Shown here: in pieces, positions 17,859 to 27,104 of the stretch | Layout of the letters: every line of letters starts with the position of its first letter | How positions within the stretch are numbered: position 1 is the first letter of the stretch | Origin: Corynebacterium vitaeruminis | Lineage (GTDB): Bacteria > Actinomycetota > Actinomycetes > Mycobacteriales > Mycobacteriaceae | NCBI RefSeq assembly: GCF_001054325.1 | Contig: NZ_JVVM01000002.1 | Location: 1 to 64,000 of the forward strand | Length of the DNA stretch: 64,000 nt | Direction of reading: 5' to 3' | The notes under the pieces: model-generated | Database searches by the model: none | What the model was told of the DNA's origin: nothing | What the model saw: the letters and a program-made list of their open reading frames with translations, nothing else | Made by a program: the position numbers and the translations under genes

Positions 17859-19475
17859 CTAGTACACGACGCCGAATACCCACTGCAGCAGTGTCAGCGA
17901 AGCCACGGAAATCACAATCAGCGCGATGATGTTCAGCCAAACGCCGGCCTTGACCATGTTGTCCATGCTGACGTAGCCGGAGCCGTAGGCGATGGCGTTC
18001 GGCGGTGTTGCAACCGGCATCATGAACGCCGATGTAGCCGCCAGAGCAACCGGAACTGCGAAGATCATCTGGTCGTGGCCCAACCCGATTGCCATGGCAC
18101 CAACCAACGGCAGGAAGGTCGCGGCCGTCGCGGTGTTCGAGGTGAACTCGGTCAGGAACAGCACAACTGCGCCGACGACAACCACGAGTGCAGCCACTGG
18201 CATCCAACCAAGGGTAGCCAGTTGGTCGCCAATCCAGTCCGACAACCCAGAGGCACCGAACTGCGAGGACAGTGCCAGGCCACCACCGAACAGTAGCAGC
18301 ACGCCCCAGGGCAGCTCTAACGCATTTTCCCAGCGCATCAGCTTCACTCCATCAGGGCCGCCGGGAATGATGAACAGTGCGATACCCACGGTCATAGCAA
18401 TCACCGCATCGGCGATCTTGGTGTCGGGCAGCAGGACCGGAACGAAGACCCACGCCAGCGCAGCTGCGATAAACACCATAAGCACGCGGCGCTCTCCAGC
18501 AGACATACGACCGAGGCGCTTGAGCTCATCACGCATCAGCTCACGGCCGCCCGGAATGTGCGTAATCTCCGGCTTGAAAAGCACGTTCGTCAACAGGAAC
18601 CAGGCACAGAACATGAGCACAATCGCCACCGGGACACCCAACAGCATCCACTGGCCAAATCCGATATTGACACCCTGCTCCGCCATGTAGGCCGCCAGCA
18701 TGGCGTTCGGCGGTGTACCGATAATCGTGCCCAGCGAACCAATCGATGCCGAGTACGCAATACCCAGCATCAGCGCGATACCGAAGTTCGACTTAGGCAT
18801 CGGGTCATAGCTTGACGACGACTCCTCCGCCTCTTCGAGTGCCTCTCCGCCAGGGGTTTCGGTAACCGATTCTCCTGCCGCCCCCGGAGAGCCCGCAGCC
18901 TTCGCTGCCACCTTCTCATCGTGCAACATGCGGACGATCAGGCTCAGAACGGATACACCGATTGGCAGCATCATCACCGCTGTAGCCGTGTTGGATACCC
19001 ACATAGACAGGAATCCGGTGGCCACCATGAAGCCAAGAATCAGCATCTTCGGTGACGACCCCATAACCACCAGAACCCACAGCGCAACGCGCTTGTGCAA
19101 GTTCCAGCGCTGCATTGCCAGCGCCAACAGGAAGCCCCCCATAAAGAGGAAGATGGTCGGGTCGGTGTACTTGCCCGAGAACTCCTTAATCTCAGCCAGG
19201 TTGAGAATCGGGAACAGCGCCAGTGGTAGCAGCGCCGTCACAGCAATCGGGATTGCCTCGGACATCCACCACACGGCCATGAGCACTGCTACACCAGCCG
19301 TTGCACGCAGGTTGTGATCGAGCTCCGCCGGCATGATGAAGTACACGAGCAGAGACAGAATGATACCGAGTCCCAGACCGGTGCGCTTTCGGAAAAGTTC
19401 CCGGCTGAGGTAACCACGGTCTTGTTGGCCGGGTGACAGTTCCGGGGAGTTGTCGCGCGTCGATGTCGCCGCCAC
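17859..19475 (-). CDS. SLC13/DASS-family anion:sodium symporter
   Basis: The 538-residue membrane carrier belongs to the divalent anion:Na+ symporters that import dicarboxylates, citrate or sulfate. Both Ser-Asn-Thr hairpin motifs are present (SNTATAVMMLP near residue 157 and SNTATAATFLP near 455), as are TPPN (about 257) and ATPPNAIAYGSG (about 497). A long polar loop of about 40 residues lies near 195-235. The GTG at 19475 follows AGGAG with a 9-base gap. It stands alone between two terminators. Substrate is unknown; dicarboxylate uptake is the commonest role in corynebacteria. Confidence 0.85.
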   Translation of the reverse strand: MAATSTRDNSPELSPGQQDRGYLSRELFRKRTGLGLGIILSLLVYFIMPAELDHNLRATAGVAVLMAVWWMSEAIPIAVTALLPLALFPILNLAEIKEFSGKYTDPTIFLFMGGFLLALAMQRWNLHKRVALWVLVVMGSSPKMLILGFMVATGFLSMWVSNTATAVMMLPIGVSVLSLIVRMLHDEKVAAKAAGSPGAAGESVTETPGGEALEEAEESSSSYDPMPKSNFGIALMLGIAYSASIGSLGTIIGTPPNAMLAAYMAEQGVNIGFGQWMLLGVPVAIVLMFCAWFLLTNVLFKPEITHIPGGRELMRDELKRLGRMSAGERRVLMVFIAAALAWVFVPVLLPDTKIADAVIAMTVGIALFIIPGGPDGVKLMRWENALELPWGVLLLFGGGLALSSQFGASGLSDWIGDQLATLGWMPVAALVVVVGAVVLFLTEFTSNTATAATFLPLVGAMAIGLGHDQMIFAVPVALAATSAFMMPVATPPNAIAYGSGYVSMDNMVKAGVWLNIIALIVISVASLTLLQWVFGVVY

Positions 19476-19620
19476 GGTTCACGCTCCTATAAAAATCAAT
19501 CAGCAGACATCCTGTTTTTGCACGCATGGTCACAGTTTACCGCATGTAGGGGATGCCAAATGTGGGTACTTTCTGACACCAATATCATTACCAACACTCG
19601 GCCGAACATGAGATTTCACT

Positions 19621-19663
19621 AAGAAACCCCCGACCGAAACTGCAGGCAGTTGGACTTCGGGGG
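19621..19663 (-). terminator. Terminator of the DUF4190-like gene
   Basis: CCCCCGA at 19627-19633 pairs with TCGGGGG at 19657-19663, with partial pairing of the inner arm. The minus strand continues TTTCTT. It lies about 100 bases after the stop of the small membrane protein gene. Confidence 0.6.
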
Positions 19664-19767
19664 TGAATAACGGGGTTAACTCATTTCATAGCTGCGCAAC
19701 TAGCGTTAACCAGAAGTTCTGCCCTCGAACGAGACACCCATAGCTACCGCGGTCGCAGTCATTCCGC

Positions 19768-20199
19768 TTATTCCTTCGGCTGATCAGTACCCATCTGCTT
19801 AGAGATGCACTCCGCATATTCTGCCGAGGTGCGCTCGAATTTCTCGCACTTCGACATCGCATCAGATGTCGACGAGTACAACATCAGCGACACCACGACG
19901 GCAGCAATACCCGTCACAATGCCAACAATGCCCAAGCCGAACGAACCGCTGATAGCTGCTTCTCCCCCAGCAGCCTGTACGCGTTTCTTCGCGCTCATTG
20001 CCTTCGCCATCGCGATTATGCCCAGAACAATGCCAACGACACCGAGGATGCCACCAACAATCATCCAGGACATCAAGAGTCCACCGACGCCAAAGATAAG
20101 CGCCAATACCCCGATAGTCCGGCCCTCATTACCGGCGACAGCCGACAAACCCCCGCCAGCCGATTCTGAGGTCTTTGCCCGATTACTGCTTGCCGACAT
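19768..20199 (-). CDS. DUF4190-like small membrane protein
   Basis: The 143-residue protein has a polar N-terminus (about 30 residues), then a Gly/Ile/Val-rich double span with the IGVLALIFGVGG and GILGVVGIVLGIIAMAKA pattern of DUF4190 proteins, a third span (about 85-110), and a short C-terminal outside segment with two cysteines (about 117 and 129). The ATG at 20199 follows GGAGAG; the earlier ATG pair lies inside that ribosome site. Function is unknown. Confidence 0.7.
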   Translation of the reverse strand: MSASSNRAKTSESAGGGLSAVAGNEGRTIGVLALIFGVGGLLMSWMIVGGILGVVGIVLGIIAMAKAMSAKKRVQAAGGEAAISGSFGLGIVGIVTGIAAVVVSLMLYSSTSDAMSKCEKFERTSAEYAECISKQMGTDQPKE

Positions 20200-20250
20200 T
20201 TTTCTCTCCACCATCATCTGTCCGATAGATTGCTCAGATAGCTTGAAACC

Positions 20251-21996
20251 CTACCAATTGCGCAGGTAGCTAATGCGATCGCGCAGCTGTTCCTCCGTAC
20301 ACAGAGCGGTCGGCGGACCACCGCAGGCGCGTCGAACCTCGTTATGAACCTGTCCGTGAGGCTTGCCAGTTCGCGCCGCTGTCATTGACACCAAGGTATT
20401 GAGTTCCTTCCGCAACTTCGGCAATACCTCACTGGCCACCTTTTGCGGTCTCGGATAGGCCGAGCCCTCGATGCGGTGCACCGCGCCGGCATCGCCTCCG
20501 CTTGACGACGACTCCCTCGCCTCCTCTCGAGCTTCCTTCTCACGGGCACTAGCAGCCTTAAGTTGTTCATCTTGCCGCTGACGCAGCAAGAGCCGCATCT
20601 GATCAGCGTCGAGAAGCCCTGGCAAGCCCAGGTAGTCAGCCTCTTCGGCGGAACCGGCGATGGTTGCGGTGCCGTAAGAAGACCCGTCGTAAATCAGGTA
20701 GTCGAGTTCAGCATCCGCACCGATGGATTCGTACGCGGGCAGTAGTTCGTCGGGCTCATCCTTGCGGCGATTGGCCTCAGCGACCAAGTCATCTTCCCAG
20801 CCTTCCGAAGGCCGATCCGGCTTGCCGAGGACGTGATTGCGTTGCACCTCCATCTGAGAGGCCAAATCAAGTAGTACTGGGATCGATGGCAGAAAAACAG
20901 AAGCCGTCTCCCCTGGCATGCGGCTTCGCACAAATCGACCGATAGCCTGCGCGAAGAAAAGCGGCGTCGACGAGCTAGTCGCGTACACGCCGACGGCAAG
21001 CCTCGGCACGTCAACGCCTTCGGAAACCATGCGCACGGCCACCATCCACTCGTCAGTGGACTCGGAAAAGGTCTTAATGCGTTCCGACGAGCCAGGCTCG
21101 TCTGAGAGCACCAGCGCCACCGGCGTAGAGGCGATTTGTTCGAGAATGCGTTTGTATGCACGCGCAGTCGCTGCGTCTGAGGCGATAACTAAGCCACCTG
21201 CGTCCGGAATATGCTGCCTCATCTGCGAGAGACGGGTGTGCGCTGCCCGCAGCACCGACGGCATCCATTCGCCCTTCGGATCGAGCGCGGTGCGCCAGGC
21301 TCTCGTGGTCTCCTCCGGGCTCATCACAGTACCGAGGCGCGCGGCAAACTCATCGCCCGCGCTGTCACGCCAGCGGGCTTCACCGGAGTAAGCCAGGAAG
21401 ACCACCGGACGCACGACGCCGTCGGCAAGCGCATTGGAATAGCCGTACGTGTAATCGGCGACGGAGCGCGAATAACCGTCCCCGTCCGGCGAGTAGCGCA
21501 CAAACGGAATTGCCGCGTCGTCGGAGCGAAACGGTGTACCGGTTAGGCACAGGCGGCGCTCGACATCGCCGTAGGCCTCGCAAATACCGTCGCCCCAGCT
21601 CTTGGCATCGCCGCCGTGGTGCACCTCGTCCAGAATCACTAATGTCGGCCGAGCGGTGGCTACGGCATGGTGCTTGAAGGGATGCACGGCGACTTGGGCG
21701 TACGTCACAACGATTCCTTGGTAGGAAGGGTTGACAACGCCCTTGGCGTTGGAGAACTTGGGATCCAACGCAATCCCCGAACGAGCAGCGGAAGCAGCCC
21801 ACTGCACCTTTAGGTGCTCGGTGGGAACTACGACAATGATGCGCTCGACAATTCGGCGCGACAGCAACTCACTGGCGATGCGCAGGGCGAAGGTGGTCTT
21901 ACCCGCGCCCGGTGTAGCCACCGCAAGGAAGTCCTTGGGGTTAGTTGTCAGGTACTTGTCGAGGGCCTCCTGCTGCCATTTACGAAGCCCGCTCAC
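20251..21996 (-). CDS. SF2 DEAD/DEAH-box helicase (DEVH type)
   Basis: This 581-residue protein has an N-terminal helicase core: Walker A TPGAGKT at about residues 29-35, DEVHH at about 122, the TGTPF motif III segment, and motif VI in the IGRFVRSR segment near residue 350. The C-terminal 180 residues are less conserved, with a Ser/Glu-rich linker. It looks like the restriction-helicase/XPB-like branch of SF2, but no nuclease domain is fused. Its GTG overlaps the stop of the DUF3039 gene by four bases (GTGA), so translation is probably coupled. Role unknown; DNA repair or RNA remodelling are both possible. Confidence 0.8.
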   Translation of the reverse strand: MSGLRKWQQEALDKYLTTNPKDFLAVATPGAGKTTFALRIASELLSRRIVERIIVVVPTEHLKVQWAASAARSGIALDPKFSNAKGVVNPSYQGIVVTYAQVAVHPFKHHAVATARPTLVILDEVHHGGDAKSWGDGICEAYGDVERRLCLTGTPFRSDDAAIPFVRYSPDGDGYSRSVADYTYGYSNALADGVVRPVVFLAYSGEARWRDSAGDEFAARLGTVMSPEETTRAWRTALDPKGEWMPSVLRAAHTRLSQMRQHIPDAGGLVIASDAATARAYKRILEQIASTPVALVLSDEPGSSERIKTFSESTDEWMVAVRMVSEGVDVPRLAVGVYATSSSTPLFFAQAIGRFVRSRMPGETASVFLPSIPVLLDLASQMEVQRNHVLGKPDRPSEGWEDDLVAEANRRKDEPDELLPAYESIGADAELDYLIYDGSSYGTATIAGSAEEADYLGLPGLLDADQMRLLLRQRQDEQLKAASAREKEAREEARESSSSGGDAGAVHRIEGSAYPRPQKVASEVLPKLRKELNTLVSMTAARTGKPHGQVHNEVRRACGGPPTALCTEEQLRDRISYLRNW

Positions 21997-22241
21997 TTGC
22001 GACGCAGGGACTTGTAAATCCGCTCGCAGTCAGGGCATACCGGCGAACCCGGCTTGGCCGACTTCTTGACCGGGAACGTTTCACCGCACAGAGCAACGAC
22101 GTAGGAGCCGTTGACCGCGGAATTCACGATCTGGTCCTTCTTGACGTAATGGAAGAACTTCGGGGTGTCGTCCCTCGTCGACTCATCGACGCGGGTATCA
22201 GTGCGTTCAATCGTCTTGGTCGTCTTCAATGGAGTGCTCAC
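21993..22241 (-). CDS. DUF3039 family small zinc-ribbon-like protein
   Basis: This is an 82-residue protein with a conserved TRDDTPKFFHYVKK core and two cysteine sites (C52 in ALCGE, and VCPDCE near residue 69) that could bind zinc. It is conserved in actinobacteria and regularly precedes the SF2 helicase gene. The GTG at 22241 is chosen because similarity begins there; the longer frame adds 50 residues of random character overlapping the intergenic region. Coupled by a 4-base overlap to the helicase, so the two may act together. Function unknown. Confidence 0.78.
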   Translation of the reverse strand: MSTPLKTTKTIERTDTRVDESTRDDTPKFFHYVKKDQIVNSAVNGSYVVALCGETFPVKKSAKPGSPVCPDCERIYKSLRRK

Positions 22242-22415
22242 AAAGTCCAATTGTGCCCCATCGGTCAAATTATGCCTAGTGCCCCAGGTGCGGGCCTCTG
22301 CTGGCTGCTGTCTATTGCCACTATCAACGACTCCGCTCTGCCTACGCACGCAGTCGGCTGCAGGGGGCACAGCCAGTTGAGACGGGCACACGCCACAGGC
22401 GTATGCTAGACAACC

Positions 22416-22955
22416 ATGGCGCGAATCAATGACCGTCGCAGCTCCGCGCCGCCGAAGCGCGGAAGTACCCGGCGACGTAAGAAGGACGCGGCGTTAATTA
22501 CCGACGCCCGCGGCTCTCGGATTCGCAATTATGACCACCGCCGCCACGTCTACGCGGTCCTGCAGTGGTCTCGCATTCCGCTGCTACTTCTCTCCGGGGC
22601 TTTTTATATGTGGTGGGATTTGCCGTGGATTGCGGCCATTCTCATGGTTGTCTCCGTACCCATGCCTTGGATCGCGGTTGTCATCGCCAATGGTGTCGGC
22701 GAGCCCGCAGACAGGCGCAAACCCCGTGTCTACAAGCCAGGGGTCGTGCGCGAGCAGAACCGCAGGTGGGATGAGCAACAACGCCAGCAGGCCCTCAAGG
22801 AAGCGGAAATGCGTGCGCTCGGTTCTGCTGCCAGCGTCAAGGACACCGACGTACCGCCGCAGTCGGATGACAAGACCAGTTCAAAGACCTTCGATGACGC
22901 CAATGTCATCGATATGCCGGAAGACGACGATCCGTCGTCAAGCTCCTCTAACTAG
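22416..22955 (+). CDS. DUF3099 family membrane protein
   Basis: The 179-residue protein has a basic N-terminus (RRSSAPPKRG and on), two hydrophobic segments (about residues 50-65 and 70-92), and a polar C-terminus ending in a run of serines. It belongs to an actinobacterial family without known function. The serine run is encoded by one copy of the repeated 11-mer (22933-22943, minus orientation). The gene diverges from DUF3039. Confidence 0.72.
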   Translation: MARINDRRSSAPPKRGSTRRRKKDAALITDARGSRIRNYDHRRHVYAVLQWSRIPLLLLSGAFYMWWDLPWIAAILMVVSVPMPWIAVVIANGVGEPADRRKPRVYKPGVVREQNRRWDEQQRQQALKEAEMRALGSAASVKDTDVPPQSDDKTSSKTFDDANVIDMPEDDDPSSSSSN

Positions 22956-22978
22956 CCCCTCCGCCCCGCTTTACGACG
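22933..22978. repeat. Inverted pair of the 11-mer GCTTKACGACG around the end of the DUF3099 gene
   Basis: CGTCGTCAAGC (22933-22943) and GCTTTACGACG (22968-22978) face each other across 24 bases with one mismatch. They bracket the stop codon and the ribosome site of the next gene, and could form a hairpin. Confidence 0.7.
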
Positions 22979-22993
22979 AAGGTAGTGCCCACG

Positions 22994-24559
22994 ATGACCT
23001 TTTCCCCTTCCACCTTCACACCACCGAGTGACCACCAGCTTCGAGCTTTTGTCGACTGTGCGGAAGAATTCGCCACTGAGCTTAGGCGCCTCGAGTTTTC
23101 CAGTGCGTCGCTGCGGCGCGTCCTAGGTACGGAAGGCTTGGCTGCGCTGGACCGTGGTGAACCCGGCATCGTGGACGTTCTGCTTACCGAGACCGAAGGT
23201 GTTTCTGCTGACACTGTCGACACGTTGCGCCTGCTTATTTTGGGCGATTCCACCGATGCACAGAAACTATTTGGGGCTGACCTGACGGCTAAGTTGCTGG
23301 ACAGCGGCGTACTTGCTGGCACCACCTCCAACGCGCGGGTGTGCATCGATGTGCGTCCCATTGAGTTTGCGGGCGTAGACCGTATTGTCTTTTCCGACCG
23401 CGATGCCTCTATGAGCGACCACGTTCCCGGACCGGACCATGTCCTGGGTGTAGGACGGGCTTCCCGTTCCCTCCTAGATATCTCCCCGACCTCAGCGGTG
23501 GACTCCGTACTCGATCTCGGTGCCGGCTGCGGTATCCAGAGCCTCGCCCAGGCAGACGCGAAGTCGATTGTGGCGACGGATGTACATAACCGGGCGCTGC
23601 TTTTTGCCCAAGCTACTTTCGCAGCTAATGGTTTTGACCAGACAGAAGCGCGCGAAGGTTCCTGGTTTGAACCGGTATCGGGCCAAAAATTCGACCGAAT
23701 TGTGGCTAACCCACCTTTTGTCGTGGGGCTGCCGAACGTGAAGCATGTTTACCGTGACTCAGGGCTGAATCTCGACGGCGCTACCGAGCTGATGCTTCGT
23801 GGTCTGGCCGACCACCTCACCGATGGCGGCACGGCGCACCTACTCGGCGCCTGGGCTCATATCGAGGGCGAAAGTTGGCAGCAGCGCATCGCCTCTTGGC
23901 TCCCTGCTGAGGGGCTTGAGGTGTGGGTAACACAGCGGGATGTCGCTTCGCCAGCGGAATACATTGGTACCTGGCTTCGCGACGAGTCCATCGACCCTCG
24001 CAGCCAAGAAGGCTGCACGCGCTCGCGCGCCTGGCTGGAACATTTCCGCAACAGCGGCGTGACCGGCATCGGGTTCGGCTATATCACGGTTCAGCGCATT
24101 AACGGCCCCACCTCCGCCGTGTGCGAGGAAATGCCCCAGCCTTTGGCAGCTCCCTTCGCCGCCGAAGCGGATGAGTATCTCGGCCGCGCCGAATGGCTTC
24201 GCGCACAAACTGCTGACACCATCCTCGAAGCTTCCTTTGCAGTGCGCCCCGGCGTCGCCATCGAACGGGTTTCGCTTGCCGACGTCGACAGTGGTCAAGG
24301 CTTCGCCGAGTTCGACACTCGCATCTCGCGCACTGACGGCCCTGCCTGGACACACTCCATCGATGAGTCCGTGGCAACCATTCTGGGCGCACTACATCCC
24401 GAGGCGGCGCTCGGTTCCGTCATCGACATCATGTCCATGTTCGGTGCCTTTGACGAGTCCGAAGTTCCTGCGGTCAAGGACGCCCTAGTACCCATCGTCG
24501 TTGACCTAGTTCGCCACGGTCTGGTTCTTCCCGCTGAGCTTTTGGAGGATACGAATTAA
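22994..24559 (+). CDS. SAM-dependent methyltransferase with NPPF motif
   Basis: The protein has about 521 residues. SAM motif I reads DLGAGCG near residue 172 and NPPF near residue 237 is the catalytic motif of enzymes that methylate amide or exocyclic amino nitrogens (release-factor Gln, rRNA G or A). An N-terminal domain of about 150 residues and a C-terminal helical domain flank it. ATG 22994 has a better-placed GAAGG ribosome site than the GTG at 22985. Its stop TAA is followed at once by the dtd ATG, so the two are co-translated; the pairing hints at a translation-linked target. The actual substrate is unknown. Confidence 0.78.
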   Translation: MTFSPSTFTPPSDHQLRAFVDCAEEFATELRRLEFSSASLRRVLGTEGLAALDRGEPGIVDVLLTETEGVSADTVDTLRLLILGDSTDAQKLFGADLTAKLLDSGVLAGTTSNARVCIDVRPIEFAGVDRIVFSDRDASMSDHVPGPDHVLGVGRASRSLLDISPTSAVDSVLDLGAGCGIQSLAQADAKSIVATDVHNRALLFAQATFAANGFDQTEAREGSWFEPVSGQKFDRIVANPPFVVGLPNVKHVYRDSGLNLDGATELMLRGLADHLTDGGTAHLLGAWAHIEGESWQQRIASWLPAEGLEVWVTQRDVASPAEYIGTWLRDESIDPRSQEGCTRSRAWLEHFRNSGVTGIGFGYITVQRINGPTSAVCEEMPQPLAAPFAAEADEYLGRAEWLRAQTADTILEASFAVRPGVAIERVSLADVDSGQGFAEFDTRISRTDGPAWTHSIDESVATILGALHPEAALGSVIDIMSMFGAFDESEVPAVKDALVPIVVDLVRHGLVLPAELLEDTN

Positions 24560-24994
24560 ATGAAGGCAGTTCTCACCCGAGTTAAATCTGCATCAGTCAC
24601 CGTCGACGGCTCCGTCGTCGGCCACGTTGACGGAGGTGACACCGGCGCTATTTTGGCACTTGTAGGCGTTGGCCGCGAGGACGCTGCCGATGCGTGGGAA
24701 ACGATGGCCCGCAAAATTGCGGAGCTGCGCATCCTGGACGGCGAACTCAGCGCTGTCGATGCTGGCGCCCCTGTGCTCGTCGTTAGCCAATTCACGTTGA
24801 TGGGGGCGACGAAGAAGGGACGGCGGCCATCGTGGGTCGATGCAGCGCCGGGGTCCGAGGCCGAACCCGTCATTGAAAAAATTGTTGATAATTTGCGGAA
24901 TCGGGGCTTGACAGTAGAAACAGGCCAATTTGGGGCAATGATGGAGGTCGCATCGGTCAACGATGGGCCCTTTACAGTTCTCGTGGAATGCTAG
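24560..24994 (+). CDS. dtd: D-aminoacyl-tRNA deacylase
   Basis: This 144-residue enzyme hydrolyses D-amino acids (and mischarged glycine) from tRNA. Both signature motifs are present: SQFTLMG from about residue 76 and NDGPFT near the C-terminus (136-141), which holds the Gly-cisPro active-site dipeptide. Length is normal. It starts on the base after the upstream stop codon. Confidence 0.96.
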   Translation: MKAVLTRVKSASVTVDGSVVGHVDGGDTGAILALVGVGREDAADAWETMARKIAELRILDGELSAVDAGAPVLVVSQFTLMGATKKGRRPSWVDAAPGSEAEPVIEKIVDNLRNRGLTVETGQFGAMMEVASVNDGPFTVLVEC

Positions 24995-25064
24995 TGACCT
25001 CAGTTTTTCTTAACATTATATTTGCATGCCAAAATTACCCTATTGACATTCATCCTCTTTCACG

Positions 25065-25090
25065 GGAACATTTTCGTAACTCCGTGCGTT
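25065..25090 (+). promoter_or_regulatory. SigH/SigR-type promoter before sigB
   Basis: GGAAC at 25065-25069 and GTT at 25088-25090 are separated by 18 bases. This fits the consensus GGAAT-N18/19-GTT of the oxidative and heat stress ECF sigma factor. It lies about 40 bases before the sigB ATG. In C. glutamicum sigB is a known SigH target. Confidence 0.65.
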
Positions 25091-25130
25091 GTAGTTATTG
25101 AGTCCACTTAAATATCCAGGAGGCAGATTC

Positions 25131-26120
25131 ATGAAGAGTGCCGATATTCAAAATGACGAACTGGAAGGTCAGCCACGGGACAAGGGACGTCGCACTGGCA
25201 ATAACTCTAACCCGTCCGCCGATTTGGTTCGTGTGTATTTGAACGGCATCGGAAAGACTGCTCTTCTCAGCGCTGAAGAAGAGGTGGAACTTTCTAAGCG
25301 CATCGAGGCCGGTGTATACGCCGAGCATTTGCTGCAGACCGGCGCAAAAATGACCCGTGCGAAGAAGCGCGATGTCAAGATTTTGGCGAAGGAAGGCCAG
25401 GCCGCTCGCGCCCACCTACTGGAAGCCAACCTCCGCCTCGTCGTTTCCCTGGCAAAGCGCTACACCAACCGCGGTATGCCGCTGCTGGATCTAATCCAGG
25501 AGGGCAACTTGGGGCTAATCCGCGCGATGGAAAAGTTCGACTACACCAAGGGCTTTAAGTTCTCTACCTACGCAACCTGGTGGATTCGCCAAGCTATTAC
25601 CCGCGGCATGGCTGATCAATCGCGTACTATTCGCCTCCCCGTCCATTTGGTCGAGCAGGTCAACAAGATTTCCCGCATCAAGCGTGAGCTCTACCAGCAG
25701 CTCGGCCGCGAGGCTACAAATGAGGAGCTGGCAGAAGAATCCGGCATTCCGGAGGCCAAGATTGAGATGCTGCTACGTCAGTCCCGCGACCCGGTGAGCT
25801 TGGACATGCCAGTGGGTACTGATGAGGAAGCCCCGCTGGGTGACTTCATCGAGGACTCGGAGGCAACCGATGCCGAGGAGGCAGTTGTCGCTTCCCTGCG
25901 CCACCACGATGTCCGTAAGGTGCTCTCTACGCTCGAGATTCGAGAGCAGGAAGTTATTAAGCTCCGCTACGGTCTCGACGATGGCCTGCCGCGCACGCTA
26001 GATCAGATTGGTCGCCACTTTGGTCTGTCTCGTGAGCGCGTCCGTCAAATTGAACGGGAAGTTATGGCCAAGCTGCGTGAGGGCGAGCGCGCTGACAAGC
26101 TGCGTGAGTACGCCAACTAA
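25131..26120 (+). CDS. sigB: Principal-like (group 2) sigma factor SigB
   Basis: The 329-residue sigma factor is a close SigA paralogue without the long Lys/Ala and acidic extension. Regions 1.2 ([13 protein letters not shown]), 2 ([19 protein letters not shown]), 3 and 4 ([21 protein letters not shown]) are complete. It directs expression in transition phase and general stress. The ATG at 25131 follows AGGAGG; an in-frame ATG 33 bases earlier lies before that site. It is followed by a terminator and dtxR, the classic corynebacterial order. Confidence 0.96.
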   Translation: MKSADIQNDELEGQPRDKGRRTGNNSNPSADLVRVYLNGIGKTALLSAEEEVELSKRIEAGVYAEHLLQTGAKMTRAKKRDVKILAKEGQAARAHLLEANLRLVVSLAKRYTNRGMPLLDLIQEGNLGLIRAMEKFDYTKGFKFSTYATWWIRQAITRGMADQSRTIRLPVHLVEQVNKISRIKRELYQQLGREATNEELAEESGIPEAKIEMLLRQSRDPVSLDMPVGTDEEAPLGDFIEDSEATDAEEAVVASLRHHDVRKVLSTLEIREQEVIKLRYGLDDGLPRTLDQIGRHFGLSRERVRQIEREVMAKLREGERADKLREYAN

Positions 26121-26423
26121 CACCGCATGACGGTGACAGCAATAAGGTTCCCACTCTTTGCACTGAGTTAGAGCTGGACTTCAATGCCGACCCCCTGCGG
26201 GAGTTTCCCACAGTGGCGGTCGGCATTTTCGTTTGCGAGTCGACCTTTTCCGACAACGCGAACAGTCTCTTCCCCATCAGGAGCGCACCTCGAATCACGC
26301 TTCTCGCCGCCTCATCAGCGCCAAAGCCACTGAATTTGCGAGCCCTAACATCTTTCTAACGCAAGTGTGGCTATCCTAATACTTGAGTGAAAACTTTTAA
26401 GACTGTGTTATCGGAGGAAAACC
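26121..26423 (+). other. sigB-dtxR intergenic region
   Basis: About 300 bases. The first third holds the sigB terminator. The remainder is gene-free; TATCCT at 26372-26377 could be a weak -10 for dtxR. A TTGAGT-N17-TGTTAT arrangement at 26383-26411 is too close to the dtxR ribosome site (CGGAGGA) to be convincing. Confidence 0.4.
26183..26229 (+). terminator. Intrinsic terminator after sigB
   Basis: Ten bases (26183-26192) pair perfectly with 26218-26227, and the right arm runs into TTTT. The 25-base loop can form a small inner hairpin. Confidence 0.8.
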
Positions 26424-27104
26424 GTGAGGGATTTGGTCGACACCACGGAAATGTACTTACGTACGATTTTCGAACTCGAAGAAGAGGGCATCATCCCTTT
26501 GCGTGCTCGCATTGCCGAACGCCTTGAGCAGTCGGGGCCGACCGTAAGCCAAACCGTTGCACGCATGGAACGCGATGGCCTTCTCGTAGTTGCTCCAGAT
26601 CGCAGCTTGCAGCTTTCCGACGAAGGTCGCAGGCTGGCCACGGCCGTCATGCGCAAGCACCGCCTAGCTGAGCGTCTGCTTACTGACGTCATTGGCCTGG
26701 AGTGGGACAAGGTCCACGATGAGGCCTGCCGCTGGGAGCACGTTATGAGCGACGAGGTCGAGCGCAAACTTCTCGACGTGCTCGACTCTTACACACGCTC
26801 CCCCTTCGGTAACCCAATTCCCGGTTTGGAAGACCTCGGTGGCACTCAGTCACCTGAACATCTGGAAAACGTTCGCCGACTGTCCGACCTAAACCCCGGT
26901 GAGTACACCATTGAGGTCGTTCAGATTAACGAGATTTTACAGGTTGAGCAGAGCTACATGAAGCGTCTCCACAAGGCCGGAATTATGCCAGGCACCGAGG
27001 CGCTGGCCGAGGTTGCCGCCGGTCGCGTGACGCTCGCCCGTGGTGATCATTCTCTAGACATTCCTGATACTCTGTCTCACGCAATCATGGTGATTATCAA
27101 ATGA
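26424..27104 (+). CDS. dtxR: Iron-dependent repressor DtxR
   Basis: This 226-residue regulator binds Fe(II) and represses iron-uptake genes. An N-terminal winged helix ([19 protein letters not shown]) reads DNA. Every metal ligand of the C. diphtheriae protein is kept: M10, C102, E105, H106 (primary site) and H79, E83, H98 (ancillary site). The C-terminal SH3-like domain is present. The start is a GTG at 26424 after CGGAGGA. Its stop overlaps the galE ATG (ATGA). Likely targets in this window include feoAB and the ferritin gene. Confidence 0.98.
   Translation: MRDLVDTTEMYLRTIFELEEEGIIPLRARIAERLEQSGPTVSQTVARMERDGLLVVAPDRSLQLSDEGRRLATAVMRKHRLAERLLTDVIGLEWDKVHDEACRWEHVMSDEVERKLLDVLDSYTRSPFGNPIPGLEDLGGTQSPEHLENVRRLSDLNPGEYTIEVVQINEILQVEQSYMKRLHKAGIMPGTEALAEVAAGRVTLARGDHSLDIPDTLSHAIMVIIK

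Noticed and set aside
26383..26411. TTGAGT-N17-TGTTAT as a dtxR promoter
   Set aside because: The -10 would end 12 bases before the GTG, leaving the CGGAGGA ribosome site at or before the transcript start.
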